DNA of 64,000 bases from Bacteroidota bacterium (GTDB lineage: Bacteria; Bacteroidota; Bacteroidia; Bacteroidales; JAADJA01): contig JAHLKX010000002.1 in NCBI GenBank assembly GCA_020444515.1, positions 248,001 to 312,000 on the forward strand, given 5' to 3'. Under the pieces are notes generated by a model. That model was not told the DNA's origin. It made no database searches and saw only the letters and a program-made list of their open reading frames with translations. The number at the start of each line of letters is the position of its first letter. The stretch's first letter is position 1. Both the position numbers and the translations under genes were made by a program. Shown here piece after piece: positions 9,063-20,210 of this stretch.

Positions 9063-10112
9063 TTATTCCTTCATCAATGCATCCTGTGGTACTTTCCCGG
9101 TAAGTGATTCCAGAAATGCTCCGATATCAGCAATTTCCTGATCGGTTAATTCCTTATTCAATTGGGTGATTGCCATAATTTTAATGGCTTTATTGAGCTC
9201 CATAACACTGCCATCATGATAATACGGAAATGTTTTCTCGACATTGCGAAGGGATGGGACCTTGAACATGAACATCTGAGCCTCATCACCGGTCACCTCA
9301 GCCCGGCCCTGATCGATGTGTTCACTTCCTGTATGTTTCCAGTAATCATCATAAAGCCCGAACTTATGGTACATGTTGCCACCCAGTAAAACTCCTGAAT
9401 GACAGGTTGTGCAACCACTTTCCATAAATGCATCAAGACCCTTTTTCTGCTGATCAGACAAGGCATTAAAATCACCCTCCAGATAATTGTCAAAAGGTGC
9501 ACGTGTTATCAGGGTACGTTCAAAGGCAGCGATTGATTTTTCTATATTTTCATAGGTAATTGGATTTTCCTCTTCTGGATATGTTTCTGCAAATAGTTGC
9601 TGGTATTTCTCTATAGAAGATAACCTTTCAATCAGGAACTCCTCACTGGGAATGGCCATTTCCACAGGGTTCAATATTGGGCCACCTGCCTGCTCCTCCA
9701 CATCTTTAGCTCGCCCATCCCAAAACTGAACGAAATGTAAAGCTGCATTCAATACGGTAGGAGAATTGCGATCGCCTTTTTCTCCGGTGTCCCCATCAGA
9801 TGTTGGCTCATTATCAACGCCGTAGGTTTCAAGGTTGTGACAGGAATTACAGCTTATATTTTCATTTTTTGAAAGCCGCTTGTCATAATACAGGGCTTTT
9901 CCCAGTGCAATTTTCTCCGGCGTTAATGGGTTTGCCGGATCATCAGCAATTTCAGGTAAGGGTTGAAAAAGTGCTTGTGCAGATCTCATCAACGCTGAAT
10001 CTTTTGCCGTCATAACAACTTCGTCAGCAGATTGATCCGTTCCTGTTTGTTGATTGCAAGCAATCACAATAGCCATTACAGCAATAAAAAGGAGTAAGTT
10101 TTTCGTTTTCAT
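9063..10112 (-). CDS. Di-haem cytochrome c peroxidase (CcpA/MauG family), lipoprotein
   Basis: This 349-residue periplasmic enzyme is expected to reduce hydrogen peroxide with electrons from cytochrome c. A lipoprotein signal (LFIAVMAIVIAC, Cys19) should anchor it. Two haem-c sites are visible: CNSCHNLETYG near residue 90 and CTTCHSGVLLGG near 235. Other family signatures are LGKALYYDKRLSKN, RNSPTVLNAALHFVQFWDGRA and FKVPSLRNVEKTFPYYHDGSV. The second-haem region ends with FLESLTGKVP, as in typical CCPs. It is transcribed alone and leftward from the gap before leuS. Some members of the family are MauG-like oxidases rather than peroxidases, so the substrate is inferred from overall similarity. 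Confidence 0.9.
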   Translation of the reverse strand: MKTKNLLLFIAVMAIVIACNQQTGTDQSADEVVMTAKDSALMRSAQALFQPLPEIADDPANPLTPEKIALGKALYYDKRLSKNENISCNSCHNLETYGVDNEPTSDGDTGEKGDRNSPTVLNAALHFVQFWDGRAKDVEEQAGGPILNPVEMAIPSEEFLIERLSSIEKYQQLFAETYPEEENPITYENIEKSIAAFERTLITRAPFDNYLEGDFNALSDQQKKGLDAFMESGCTTCHSGVLLGGNMYHKFGLYDDYWKHTGSEHIDQGRAEVTGDEAQMFMFKVPSLRNVEKTFPYYHDGSVMELNKAIKIMAITQLNKELTDQEIADIGAFLESLTGKVPQDALMKE

Positions 10113-10244
10113 TGGATCCTCCGTTTTTTGATGGTAAATTTAAGAAAATTGCTTGAATAAGCCTGATTGATTTGCTGCGGTGAACAAAAGATGGCTGAGC
10201 AATATTTTTTATAATTTCGCAAGCCTTAACAGTTATATCATAAG

Positions 10245-13028
10245 ATGGAATACAAACACCGGGAAATAGAAAAAAAGTGGCAGAAATACTGGGCCGAGAA
10301 TAAAACTTATAAAACAGAAATAGATCATAACAAACCCAAGTACTATGTGCTTGATATGTTTCCTTATCCCTCAGGAGCCGGATTGCATGTTGGCCATCCA
10401 TTGGGTTACATTGCATCTGACATCTATTCACGATACAAGCGATTGAAAGGTTTTAACGTTTTGCATCCCATGGGCTACGATGCCTATGGGTTACCCGCTG
10501 AGCAATATGCGATCCAGACCGGAACACATCCGGCAGTGACCACTGAAAAAAACATAGCGCGTTATCGCGAACAGATGGATAAAATTGGGTTTTCTTATGA
10601 CTGGGACCGTGAGGTAAGAACATCCGATCCCTTTTATTACAAATGGACTCAATGGACCTTCATCCAGCTTTTCCGACATTGGTATAATATGGAGATCAAC
10701 AAGGCAGACTCAATTGAAAACCTGATAGCCATATTTGAAAGGGAAGGCAATGTCAATGTCAATGCAGCTTCAGGTGACGTTGAACCCTTTACTGCAGAGA
10801 AGTGGAGGCAAATGACCGAAGTTCATCGGCAGGAGATCTTGATGAATTATCGTTTAGCTTACCTGGCTGATACCTGGGTGAACTGGTGCCCGGCATTGGG
10901 AACAGTACTGGCCAACGATGAAGTGGTTAATGGAGTTTCGGAAAGGGGTGGTCATCCCGTGGAACGTAAAATGATGCGACAGTGGTCGTTGCGTATCACA
11001 GCCTATGCCCAGCGCTTACTGGATGGACTGGAAAAAGTAGATTGGTTTGAGTCGCTGAAAGAGATGCAACGCTACTGGATTGGCCGGTCGGAAGGAGCTG
11101 CAGTATTTTTTAATGTGAAAGGATGGACTGATCAACTCGAAGTATTCACTACCCGGCCTGATACCCTTTGGGGCGCTACTTTTATGGTGCTGGCTCCGGA
11201 ACATGAACTGGTTGAGAAAATCACCACACCCGACCATAAAGATGAGGTCACTAAATATGTTGCCTGGGCCAAAAATCGTTCTGAGGTAGAACGGATGTCG
11301 GAAGTGAAAAAGGTTACAGGCGTATTTACCGGTGCTTATGGTATCAATCCGGTAAATGGCGAAGAAATTCCCATCTGGATTGCGGATTATGTGCTTTCCG
11401 GCTATGGAACCGGTGCTATTATGGCAGTTCCGGCGCATGACAGCCGTGACTTCGCCTTTGCCCGCCATTTTAATATCCTTATTCGTCAGGTTGTAGCCAA
11501 AGAGGGAGAAGCTTCCGATCCGGCAACCTGGACTGAAAGTTACGATGCCAAAGAAGGAAAAATGATCAACTCAGGCATGATCGATGGACTGAATGTTCAG
11601 GAGGCGATCAGAAAAACCATTGATTACCTTGAAGAAAATAAACTTGGTTTTGGGCAGATTAATTTCAAACTGCGAGACGCTATATTTAGTCGCCAGCGCT
11701 ACTGGGGAGAGCCATTCCCGATTTTTTACAAGGATGGAATGCCTTATCCACTTGATGAATCGGAGCTTCCGTTGGAATTACCGGAAGTGGATAAATATTT
11801 ACCCACTGAATCGGGTGAACCGCCACTGGCCCGTGCTAAAAACTGGAAAACGAAACAAGGGTATCCCCTTGAAACGAATACCATGCCCGGTTTTGCTGGT
11901 TCAAGTGGATATTACCTGAGATACATGGATCCATGGAACAAGGATCATTACTTTTCCAAAGAGGCCAATGAGTACTGGAAAGATGTGGATCTCTACCTGG
12001 GCGGTGATGAACATGCCACAGGCCATTTGATCTATGCTCGTTTTTGGAACATGTTTTTATTCGACATCGGTTTGGTCTGCGAAGAAGAGCCTTTCAAAAA
12101 GCTGATCAACCAGGGAAAAATCCAGGGGCGCTCCAATTTTGTTTACCGGATTGACGGATCCAATAAGTTTGTTTCTAAAAATCTTCGGAAAGATTATCAG
12201 ACAACACCCATCCATGTAGATGTAAACATGGTTGACAACGACGAACTTGATATCGAAGCCTTCAAACAATGGCGTCCCGAGTTTGCCAATGCCGAATTCA
12301 TTCTTGAAAACGGGAAATACATTTGTGGCTGGGAGGTCGAAAAAATGTCGAAGTCCAAACATAACGTAGTCAATCCGGATGCTTTGATCGATCATTATGG
12401 TGCCGATACTTTCCGGTTGTACGAAATGTTCCTGGGCCCACTGGAAAGTCATAAACCCTGGGATACCAAGGGAATTGAGGGCGTTTACCGGTTTATTAAA
12501 AAGCTATGGCGCCTGTTTTACGATGAGACAGGAACCTACCTTGTTGTGGATGAAAAGCCAGATGCGAAAGAACTTAAAGTCCTCCATCAAACCATCAAAA
12601 AGGTGCAGGAGGACATTGAACGCTTCTCATTCAATACAGTCGTGAGCCAATTTATGATTTGTGCCAATGAACTTCATGAAATGGATTGTCATAAAAAAGC
12701 GATCCTGGAACCGCTGGTGATCCTGATATCTTCCTATGCCCCGCACATGGCTGAAGAACTTTGGCAGCGGCTCGGCAACAAAGGAAGTGTGACCAAATCA
12801 AATTTCCCGGAATTTAATCCCGAATTTATTAGAGAAAACACCTTTGAATACCCGGTTTCCTTCAATGGTAAAATGCGTTTTAAACTTGAACTGCCTGTGG
12901 GTCTGTCCAATGAAGAAGTCGAAAAGAGAGCACTGGCTGATGAGCGCGCTCTGAAGTGGACTGAAGGAAAGCAGGTGCGGAAGGTAATTGTTGTTCCCAG
13001 GAAAATAATAAATATTGTTGTTTCTTAG
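10245..13028 (+). CDS. leuS: Leucine--tRNA ligase
   Basis: This 927-residue class I aminoacyl-tRNA synthetase charges tRNA-Leu. The HIGH motif is seen as HVGHPLG near residue 47 and the KMSKS motif as [10 protein letters not shown] near 700. The CP1 editing domain spans about 230-440, with the conserved [19 protein letters not shown] and [29 protein letters not shown] sequence appears as [12 protein letters not shown] near 555, and [20 protein letters not shown] follows. The C-terminal anticodon-binding domain is complete, ending in [16 protein letters not shown]. The ATG at 10245 matches the family N-terminus ([14 protein letters not shown]). A TAATTTCG sequence at about 10212-10219, one base off the TAnnTTTG consensus, may be its -7 box. 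Confidence 0.98.
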   Translation: MEYKHREIEKKWQKYWAENKTYKTEIDHNKPKYYVLDMFPYPSGAGLHVGHPLGYIASDIYSRYKRLKGFNVLHPMGYDAYGLPAEQYAIQTGTHPAVTTEKNIARYREQMDKIGFSYDWDREVRTSDPFYYKWTQWTFIQLFRHWYNMEINKADSIENLIAIFEREGNVNVNAASGDVEPFTAEKWRQMTEVHRQEILMNYRLAYLADTWVNWCPALGTVLANDEVVNGVSERGGHPVERKMMRQWSLRITAYAQRLLDGLEKVDWFESLKEMQRYWIGRSEGAAVFFNVKGWTDQLEVFTTRPDTLWGATFMVLAPEHELVEKITTPDHKDEVTKYVAWAKNRSEVERMSEVKKVTGVFTGAYGINPVNGEEIPIWIADYVLSGYGTGAIMAVPAHDSRDFAFARHFNILIRQVVAKEGEASDPATWTESYDAKEGKMINSGMIDGLNVQEAIRKTIDYLEENKLGFGQINFKLRDAIFSRQRYWGEPFPIFYKDGMPYPLDESELPLELPEVDKYLPTESGEPPLARAKNWKTKQGYPLETNTMPGFAGSSGYYLRYMDPWNKDHYFSKEANEYWKDVDLYLGGDEHATGHLIYARFWNMFLFDIGLVCEEEPFKKLINQGKIQGRSNFVYRIDGSNKFVSKNLRKDYQTTPIHVDVNMVDNDELDIEAFKQWRPEFANAEFILENGKYICGWEVEKMSKSKHNVVNPDALIDHYGADTFRLYEMFLGPLESHKPWDTKGIEGVYRFIKKLWRLFYDETGTYLVVDEKPDAKELKVLHQTIKKVQEDIERFSFNTVVSQFMICANELHEMDCHKKAILEPLVILISSYAPHMAEELWQRLGNKGSVTKSNFPEFNPEFIRENTFEYPVSFNGKMRFKLELPVGLSNEEVEKRALADERALKWTEGKQVRKVIVVPRKIINIVVS

Positions 13029-13069
13029 TTTTTAGGTTTGGATTATATTATTCCATTGCTTAAACAATT

Positions 13070-13876
13070 ATGCTGAGTTATCGTACCATAGAGCTCATTT
13101 TTATTCTTTCAATGTATGCTGCATGTGGGCTGAATTCCCAAGAAAATTGGCGAAGTTGGGAAAATGAAGCTTTTAAACCGGGTGAGAAATTACAATACCG
13201 GTTTTATTATGATGCCTGGCTTACCGGAAAAATTACGGCAGGAATAGGTACCCTTGAAGTTAAGACGACTGTACGCACTTTCAATGATCGTCAGGTTTGG
13301 CATATTGATACCGAGGGCTCCTCAAAAGGAATGTTCAACTGGTTTTTTAAAGTAAGGGACGAATTTGATAGTTATATTGATAAGGAAGCTCTGGCACCTC
13401 ACTATTTTATTCGCCGAACCAGGGAGGGAGGCTACCGCAAAGAAGATGAATACCGATTCAACCATGAACAAAAATACGTCGTTACCAGAACGGATAGCAT
13501 GGCTATACCCAGGTATACACAGGATTTTGTTTCCGCCATTTATTTCGCCAGGACTTTCAACAGCGATACCCTGGAAGTGGGCGATATGCTTCCGGTCTAT
13601 TTTTTTCTTGACGACAAAGTTTATAATTCGGCTATTTTATATGAAGGGGTCGAGGTAGTTGATATTGAGCTTGGTAAGTTCAGATGCCTGCGCTTCAGGC
13701 CCGGCATGGCCACCGGTGAAGTTTTTGCTGATAAATATCCCATGACCATGTGGGTTACCGACGATAAAAACCACATTCCACTTTTGGTCAAATCTGCCGT
13801 GATCGTTGGTAATGTGAAAGGGGAACTGATGAGCTTTGAGGGATTGGCCAATCCGCTTACATCGCGGATTGAATGA
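13070..13876 (+). CDS. DUF3108 domain-containing exported protein
   Basis: This 268-residue protein has an N-terminal hydrophobic export segment (LIFILSMYAACGLNSQ) followed by a DUF3108 domain over most of its length: FKPGEKLQYRFYYDAWLTGKITAG near residue 35, VWHIDTEGSSKGMFNWFFKVRDEFDSYID near 80-110, and FAPVYFFLDDKVYNSAIL-like sequence (MLPVYFFLDDKVYNS) near 175. It ends with PMTMWVTDDKNHIPLLV and GNVKGELMSFEGL. DUF3108 proteins are predicted periplasmic beta-rich proteins without an assigned function. In Bacteroidota this gene often stands beside large envelope proteins, and here the alpha-2-macroglobulin-like gene follows after 166 bases. Confidence 0.82.
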   Translation: MLSYRTIELIFILSMYAACGLNSQENWRSWENEAFKPGEKLQYRFYYDAWLTGKITAGIGTLEVKTTVRTFNDRQVWHIDTEGSSKGMFNWFFKVRDEFDSYIDKEALAPHYFIRRTREGGYRKEDEYRFNHEQKYVVTRTDSMAIPRYTQDFVSAIYFARTFNSDTLEVGDMLPVYFFLDDKVYNSAILYEGVEVVDIELGKFRCLRFRPGMATGEVFADKYPMTMWVTDDKNHIPLLVKSAVIVGNVKGELMSFEGLANPLTSRIE

Positions 13877-14042
13877 CAGGAACATTTAAATCCATTGTTT
13901 TTCTCACACAACGCATTTTCGATACTTACTATGACCATAGATCCAAAGCGCAAGAATCATAAAATGCGTAATTTCGCATAACGTTTTATGGAAATTAAAA
14001 CCTTTATGCATCCATGTAATAAATCCCTAATTGTTTTGAAAT

Positions 14043-17000
14043 ATGCGTAATTATAATTTTCTCTATACAGCATTGTTTTTATTTGCAATACTGATTATCA
14101 GTAGCTTCAAACTTCTATTGCCAGAACCTGAAAATGTTCCGGTTCCTTTACCAGTTGGAGAGGATTATCTAAAGGAGTGGAAAACCATTGATTCACTGAT
14201 AAGCATAGGGCTGACTAAATCAGCCCTTGAGCTTACTCAAAAAATATATGATGATTCCCGTCAAAAGGGCAATCACCCGCAATACATCAAGTCGCTTTTG
14301 TATAAGATCAAATTGACTGCAGATTACCAGGAAGAATTCCTGAAAACGACTATTGAAGATATCCGTTTGGAAATAAGCAATGCCAAGACTCCAGTCAAGC
14401 AAATCCTTCACTCGATCCAAGCAGATATTTATTGGAGATATTATCAATCAAACAGGCCAAAAATTTTGGACCGTACCATGGTTTCAGGATCGGCTTCGGA
14501 TGATGTGGCAACCTGGGATCTTAATCGAATCATGGAGGCTATCATGAATCATTTTCAAGCCTCTCTGTATGACGCAAAAGTTTTGCAGCAAATAGATCTT
14601 AAGGATTATGAGGCCATCTTAGAATCTGCTGCCAGGTCCAAAGAAGTAAGACCCACCCTCTATGATTTCCTGGCGCATCGCGCTGTGGATTTTTTCATGA
14701 ATGATGAAGCAGGTCTGACCAAACCAGCATTCACTTTCGAAATCGATCAGAAGGATTATTTTGCAACCCCTCAAATTTTCAGTGATCTGAAGCTTGAAAC
14801 TTCAGATTCACTCTCCCAAAAATTCAATGCCCTGAAAATTTTTCAGGATCTGATTGGCTTTCATCTGAATGACAAAGAACCTGATGCACTTGTGGATGTG
14901 AATCTCCAACGCCTTGAGTTTGTGAAAAACAATGCCATCTTCAATGAGAAAGATAAATTATACCTTCAGGCTTTATCAGATTTTGAACAAAAATATTTAT
15001 CCAGTCCAGCTTCTACGAATATCAGTTACGCTATTGCAAAGCATTTAAACCAGCTTGGACAGCAATATAACCCCCATGTTTCTGACGATCATCGTTGGGA
15101 TATTCAGGCTGCTGTTAATAAATGTGAGGAGGCTATAAAACGTTTTCCCGAATCGGACGGTGCCTTGAACTGCAACGCTTTGTTGGTTCAACTGCGGCTA
15201 ATAACCTTGAATATTAAAACGGAAAATGTGGTTGTACCCGATCAACCAATTTTAGCTTTACTTGAGTATAAAAATTTAAAGGAGGTTTTCTTTCGAGTTG
15301 TTAAGATGGATTATGAATCCAATCAGCAATTGGAAAAAGACTACAGGAACAAAAATGAATTGATAAGTCAGTATGTTAAGGCTCCTGTATTTCGTGAGTG
15401 GTCACTAAACTTACCAGACGAAAATGATTTTCAACCCCATGCCACAGAAATCAGGATTGACCCCTTATCGGCAGGCTTCTATATTATTCTGGCCTCCGAA
15501 TCAAATGAATTCATCGTGGATTCCAGCGCTATATTTTATACCCATTTATGGTCATCAACCATCAGTTACATTTCGGAACAAACAGATGAAAATAGTTATC
15601 GATTCTATACCCTTAACAGGGAGACGGGCCTTCCGCTGGCAGATGTGAAGGCCGACCTGTATTATCAAACGTATGATTACCGGACGCGGGAATATAGCAA
15701 AGAGGCAGGTGGGCGTTTCCAGAGCAATGATAACGGTTATTTTGAAATTCCGGCGCTTGAAAACCTGGGTCGGTCCAATTCATTTTATTTAGAAATGAAA
15801 TGGGACCAAGAAAAACTCATAACCAGTGACCGGTTTTATCATTCGGCATATTCCGAGCCTGTTGAGCGCAAAACATTGCGAACATGGTTCTTTACGGATA
15901 GGGCCATTTATCGTCCCGGTCAGACCATATTCTTCAAAGGAATCATTTTGGAGAAATGGGGTGATCAATATGATGTAAAACCAGGTACTTCAACGACCAT
16001 CGAGTTCCTCGATGCCAATTATCAAAAAATCGCTGAGGTTAAGCTTACCGCCAATGAATATGGATCTTTCCATGGATCATTTATGGCCCCGACCGGAAGT
16101 TTAAATGGACGCATGACCATACGCAATGAATCGGGATCACAGCAAATAAGGGTTGAAGAATATAAACGACCTACTTTTGAGGTTACTTTTGATCCTGTCG
16201 AAGGTAGCTACAAGATTGATGAAATGGTTTCATTGAAAGGAAATGCCAGAGCTTTTGCGGGTAATGTTTTACCAAGGTCAAAGGTGAAATTCAGGGTTGT
16301 GAGAGAAGTTCGGTTTCCATGGCGTGATTATTTCTGGAATTACTGGCCTGTTAAACAATCCAGCATGGAAATAACAAACGGAATAACAGAAACAGATGAT
16401 AATGGAAGTTTTACCATTGATTTTAAGGCAATTCCTGATTACCAAACGCCTGCAAAATATAAGCCCCTTTTCAGCTATACCATTTATGCTGATGTTACCG
16501 ATATTACTGGTGAAACACAATCAGCTCAAACAAATGTAAATGTTGGATATACTGCGCTTCAGGTAAATTTCGAGATTGGAAATGCAGTAGATAGAAGTGA
16601 GTTATCCGAAATCAAGTTCCAAACGACCAACCTGAATGGGCAACCGGTCTCAGCAGAAGGCAACCTGCGGCTTTCCCTTCTTGAAGAACCTGACAGGTTG
16701 ATCCGGGAAAAATACTGGCAGGCACCTGATCTGCATACGATCACCAAAGATGAATATCTTTCCAGTTTCCCTTACGATGCTTATCAGGAGGAAGGACAGG
16801 ATGATCATTTACCCATATCCTCTGAAGTTTTAAAAGTAACATTCAATTCGGCAAATGATAGCCTGTTGCGAATCGCTAATCCGGATAAACTCAAACCCGG
16901 ACGGTATGCCCTCAAAATGGAGACCAAAGATGAATTTGGAGAAAAAGTGGAGCACACCCAATATTTTACCCTTTATGATAGCGACTCACCCCAATCACCG

Positions 17001-20000
17001 GTGCATGAAATCAACTGGTTCCAGGTATTGAAGGCTAAGTGTGAGCCCGGAGATCAGGCCCGGTTTATCATCGGCACTGCAGACAGGGATGTGAACATTC
17101 TTTATGAAGTTGTCCAAAAGGGAAATATTATTCTTTCAGAATGGCTTCAGCTAAGCAATGAACAAAGGAAAATCAATTTTACGGTAACAGAAGAATTGAG
17201 GGGTGGTTTTTCGGTCAACCTCTATTTTGTAAAACATAACCGGAGTTACCAAAATAGTTTCAGGGTGGATGTCCCCTATACCAATAAAGAACTCGATTTT
17301 GAATGGATGACCTTCCGCGATAACATTTCACCCGGTGAGGAAGAAACATGGCAGCTAAAAATAAAAGGTATACATGGTGACCAGGTTGCTGCAGAATTAT
17401 TGGCTTCTATGTATGATGCTTCCCTGGATGCATTCCTTGATCATAGTTGGAACTTTCAGCTCTATCCCCAGCTTTCAGGCAATATATACTGGAATATGAA
17501 AGCGTCTTTCTCAAGTCAGGGAGGTAGTTTTAATCGGCCTTATCATCCCAATCTTACCAGGTATTTTTTCAGAACCTATGATCGACTGAACTGGTTTGGA
17601 TTTGATTATTATGGAGGATTTCCGAAATACAAAAGAGGAATTGCTTTCGATGGATTGATTGCTAAACAGGAAGCACTTCCGGGAACGACCGATGGGATTG
17701 AAGAAACCATGGCCATAAATGAGGAGGATATGTCTAAAAGTGAAGGATCAGAAACAGAGCCCGTGAATTCGAAAAAATCTGACCGTGGCCTGGAACTTCG
17801 ACGTGATTTCCGTGAAACCGCTTTTTTCTATCCCATTTTAAAAACAGATGAAAACGGAGATGTTGTAATTTCATTCAAAATACCCGAATCACTTACACGT
17901 TGGAAGCTGATGGGTTTTGCCCACACGAAAGATCTCAAATACGGTCAATTCAATAAGGAGATTGTAACCCGTAAAGACCTGATGATTGTTCCCAATGCAC
18001 CGCGATTTTTCAGGCAGGGAGATCAGATGAGTTTTACGGCCAAGGTGGTTAACCTTTCGGATGGGAATCTTGGAGGAGAAGCTGTGCTCAAGTTTTTTGA
18101 TCCCCTGACGATGAATGATATAACCGGAGATGTTTTGGTCAGCACTCGTAAACAAGAGTTCACCGTTGTAAAAAAAGGCAGTGAGGCCTTAACCTGGCAG
18201 ATTGCCATTCCGGATAAATATTCCATCATTTCATATCAGGTTGTAGCCAAGGCCGGTAATTTTTCGGATGGAGAAGAAAAACCGATTCCTGTATTGTCAA
18301 ACCGGATGTTGGTAACAGAATCATTGCCACTTCCTCTAAAAGGAAATGAAACCAGGGATTTTGTATTTGAAAAACTCAACAAATCGATATCTAATGGTTC
18401 ATTGAAAAACCATAGGTTGACGTTGGAATTTTCTTCCAATCCTGCATGGTATGCTGTTCAGGCATTGCCCTATATGATGGAGCAAGATCGCGAATCGGCG
18501 GATGCTGCTTTCAATAGGTTTTATGCCAATAGCATTGCCTCACACCTGGCCAACAGCAATCCGAAAATCCGGAATGTTTTCGAAGCATGGCAAAATTATA
18601 CCCCGGACGCACTCTTGTCGAACCTGGAGAAAAAGGAGGAATTAAAATCGCTTATTTTAACCGAAACCCCCTGGGTTTTGGATTCCCGTGATGAAAATGA
18701 ACAAAAGCAGCGGATAGCCCTTTTGTTTGATATCAATAAAATGGCACAGGAGAAAAACACTGCATTGCTCAGATTACAGCAACTACAATCGTCTGGTGGG
18801 GGATGGCCCTGGTTCAAAGGAATGCCCGATAACCGGTACATCAGTCAGCAAATTGTTCTGGGTTTTGCCCGCCTCAAAGAACTGGGTGTATATGATGTGT
18901 CGAAAGATCCACTGGCGCAACAGATGCTCATCAGGGCTGTTCGTTACATCGATCAGGAAATGAAAGAAGATTATGACTGGATCAAAGATCAGGATAAAGA
19001 TTATAAAACAAATGACCATCTTAATCAAATCCGTATCCATTATCTGCTGGCCCGAAGTTATTTTATGGATGATGTTGTCATCAGTAAAAATCAGGAGGAG
19101 GCCTTTGCCTTTTTCAGGGATCAGGCTTTGAATTATTGGGCAAAACGTGAAATTTATTCCAAGGGAATGATTGCCATGGCTTTGAATAACCTGGGTGTAA
19201 AATCAGCACCAGGCCAGATCATGGCTTCCATTCAGGAACATGCACTTTATTCGGAGGAGATGGGAATGTATTTCAGGGATAATACTTATGGTTATCATTG
19301 GTATGAAGCTCCCATTGAAACACAGGCTTTGTTAATTGAAGCTTTTGATAACATTTTTACCGACCAGAAAGCGGTTGAACAGATGAAGGTTTGGTTATTG
19401 AAACAAAAGCAAACCCAGGCCTGGAAAACCTCAAAAGCTACGGCTGATGCAATATATGCCTTATTGTTGCGGGGTTCCGACTGGTTGTCCAGCGATCAGC
19501 TTGCTAACATTAAAGTGGGAGACCAAACCATAGATCCGATGCAGCAGGAGGATACCAAAGTAGAGGCTGGTACCGGTTATTTTAAAACTTCCTGGAGTGG
19601 TGGGGAGATCAAGCCCGAGATGGGTATCATCAGCGTCACCAATGAAAATCCTACCATTGCCTGGGGTGCTGTTTACTGGCAGTATTTCGAAGATATGGAT
19701 AAGATCACTCCACATGAAACGCCGCTTTCCTTAAAGAAACAGTTGTTTGTGGAAAGGAATACAGCATCAGGACCGGTAATTGAGCCTTATGCTGAAGGAA
19801 CCGATTTGAATGTTGGTGATAAGATCAAAGTCAGGGTTGAGTTGCGGGTAGACCGCGATATGGATTTTGTTCATATGAAAGACATGCGGGCATCCGCATT
19901 TGAACCGGTGAATGTTCTGTCAGGTTATCGTTATCAGGGTGGATTGGGTTATTATGAAAGCACCCTTGATGCTTCTACCAACTTTTTCTTCGATTATCTT

Positions 20001-20141
20001 CGCAAAGGAACCTATGTATTTGAATATCCCCTGGTGGCTTCTCAAAAAGGCGATTTCAGCAATGGTATTACAACTATTCAGTGCATGTATGCTCCGGAAT
20101 TTACAAGTCATTCTGAAGGGGTGCGGGTTATTGTAAAGTGA
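14043..20141 (+). CDS. Alpha-2-macroglobulin family protein lacking the thioester cysteine
   Basis: This very large (2032-residue) envelope protein of the bacterial alpha-2-macroglobulin type (COG2373) is thought to guard the periplasm by trapping proteases. After a signal or anchor helix (FLYTALFLFAILIISSF) comes a helical, TPR-like region to about residue 400. MG domains follow, including the MG2 signature FFTDRAIYRPGQTIFFKG near 620. The A2M signature RRDFRETAFFYPILKTDENGD lies near 1260, with SLTRWKLMGFAHT after it. The thioester-domain helices occupy about 1460-1800 and a receptor-binding-like beta domain lies at the end. At the place where active members carry CxEQ, this protein reads YMMEQ near 1476. 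The reactive cysteine is therefore absent and covalent trapping is not expected. No protease or penicillin-binding-protein partner gene is adjacent. Confidence 0.9.
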   Translation: MRNYNFLYTALFLFAILIISSFKLLLPEPENVPVPLPVGEDYLKEWKTIDSLISIGLTKSALELTQKIYDDSRQKGNHPQYIKSLLYKIKLTADYQEEFLKTTIEDIRLEISNAKTPVKQILHSIQADIYWRYYQSNRPKILDRTMVSGSASDDVATWDLNRIMEAIMNHFQASLYDAKVLQQIDLKDYEAILESAARSKEVRPTLYDFLAHRAVDFFMNDEAGLTKPAFTFEIDQKDYFATPQIFSDLKLETSDSLSQKFNALKIFQDLIGFHLNDKEPDALVDVNLQRLEFVKNNAIFNEKDKLYLQALSDFEQKYLSSPASTNISYAIAKHLNQLGQQYNPHVSDDHRWDIQAAVNKCEEAIKRFPESDGALNCNALLVQLRLITLNIKTENVVVPDQPILALLEYKNLKEVFFRVVKMDYESNQQLEKDYRNKNELISQYVKAPVFREWSLNLPDENDFQPHATEIRIDPLSAGFYIILASESNEFIVDSSAIFYTHLWSSTISYISEQTDENSYRFYTLNRETGLPLADVKADLYYQTYDYRTREYSKEAGGRFQSNDNGYFEIPALENLGRSNSFYLEMKWDQEKLITSDRFYHSAYSEPVERKTLRTWFFTDRAIYRPGQTIFFKGIILEKWGDQYDVKPGTSTTIEFLDANYQKIAEVKLTANEYGSFHGSFMAPTGSLNGRMTIRNESGSQQIRVEEYKRPTFEVTFDPVEGSYKIDEMVSLKGNARAFAGNVLPRSKVKFRVVREVRFPWRDYFWNYWPVKQSSMEITNGITETDDNGSFTIDFKAIPDYQTPAKYKPLFSYTIYADVTDITGETQSAQTNVNVGYTALQVNFEIGNAVDRSELSEIKFQTTNLNGQPVSAEGNLRLSLLEEPDRLIREKYWQAPDLHTITKDEYLSSFPYDAYQEEGQDDHLPISSEVLKVTFNSANDSLLRIANPDKLKPGRYALKMETKDEFGEKVEHTQYFTLYDSDSPQSPVHEINWFQVLKAKCEPGDQARFIIGTADRDVNILYEVVQKGNIILSEWLQLSNEQRKINFTVTEELRGGFSVNLYFVKHNRSYQNSFRVDVPYTNKELDFEWMTFRDNISPGEEETWQLKIKGIHGDQVAAELLASMYDASLDAFLDHSWNFQLYPQLSGNIYWNMKASFSSQGGSFNRPYHPNLTRYFFRTYDRLNWFGFDYYGGFPKYKRGIAFDGLIAKQEALPGTTDGIEETMAINEEDMSKSEGSETEPVNSKKSDRGLELRRDFRETAFFYPILKTDENGDVVISFKIPESLTRWKLMGFAHTKDLKYGQFNKEIVTRKDLMIVPNAPRFFRQGDQMSFTAKVVNLSDGNLGGEAVLKFFDPLTMNDITGDVLVSTRKQEFTVVKKGSEALTWQIAIPDKYSIISYQVVAKAGNFSDGEEKPIPVLSNRMLVTESLPLPLKGNETRDFVFEKLNKSISNGSLKNHRLTLEFSSNPAWYAVQALPYMMEQDRESADAAFNRFYANSIASHLANSNPKIRNVFEAWQNYTPDALLSNLEKKEELKSLILTETPWVLDSRDENEQKQRIALLFDINKMAQEKNTALLRLQQLQSSGGGWPWFKGMPDNRYISQQIVLGFARLKELGVYDVSKDPLAQQMLIRAVRYIDQEMKEDYDWIKDQDKDYKTNDHLNQIRIHYLLARSYFMDDVVISKNQEEAFAFFRDQALNYWAKREIYSKGMIAMALNNLGVKSAPGQIMASIQEHALYSEEMGMYFRDNTYGYHWYEAPIETQALLIEAFDNIFTDQKAVEQMKVWLLKQKQTQAWKTSKATADAIYALLLRGSDWLSSDQLANIKVGDQTIDPMQQEDTKVEAGTGYFKTSWSGGEIKPEMGIISVTNENPTIAWGAVYWQYFEDMDKITPHETPLSLKKQLFVERNTASGPVIEPYAEGTDLNVGDKIKVRVELRVDRDMDFVHMKDMRASAFEPVNVLSGYRYQGGLGYYESTLDASTNFFFDYLRKGTYVFEYPLVASQKGDFSNGITTIQCMYAPEFTSHSEGVRVIVK

Positions 20142-20210
20142 GTTTAGAAGTTAGGGTTCCCAGTTCAAGCTTAACAGTCGACAGTTGCTAAAGACGACTG
20201 TCTGAAAATT

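Noticed and set aside
10024..10431. 135-codon minus-strand open frame across the start of leuS and the peroxidase start
   Set aside because: It overlaps two well-supported genes in another frame, and its sequence resembles neither a known family nor a plausible protein.
13968..14000. CATAAAA...TTTTATG dyad with ATGCG/CGCAT before the A2M gene
   Set aside because: The halves are asymmetric, with a bulge of about five bases, and no partner copy was found, so it was not called an operator.
20171..20202. Inverted repeats CAGTCG/CGACTG and GACAGT/ACTGTC between the A2M and DUF1361 genes
   Set aside because: The stems are short, overlap each other and are not followed by a T-tract, so a terminator or operator could not be supported.
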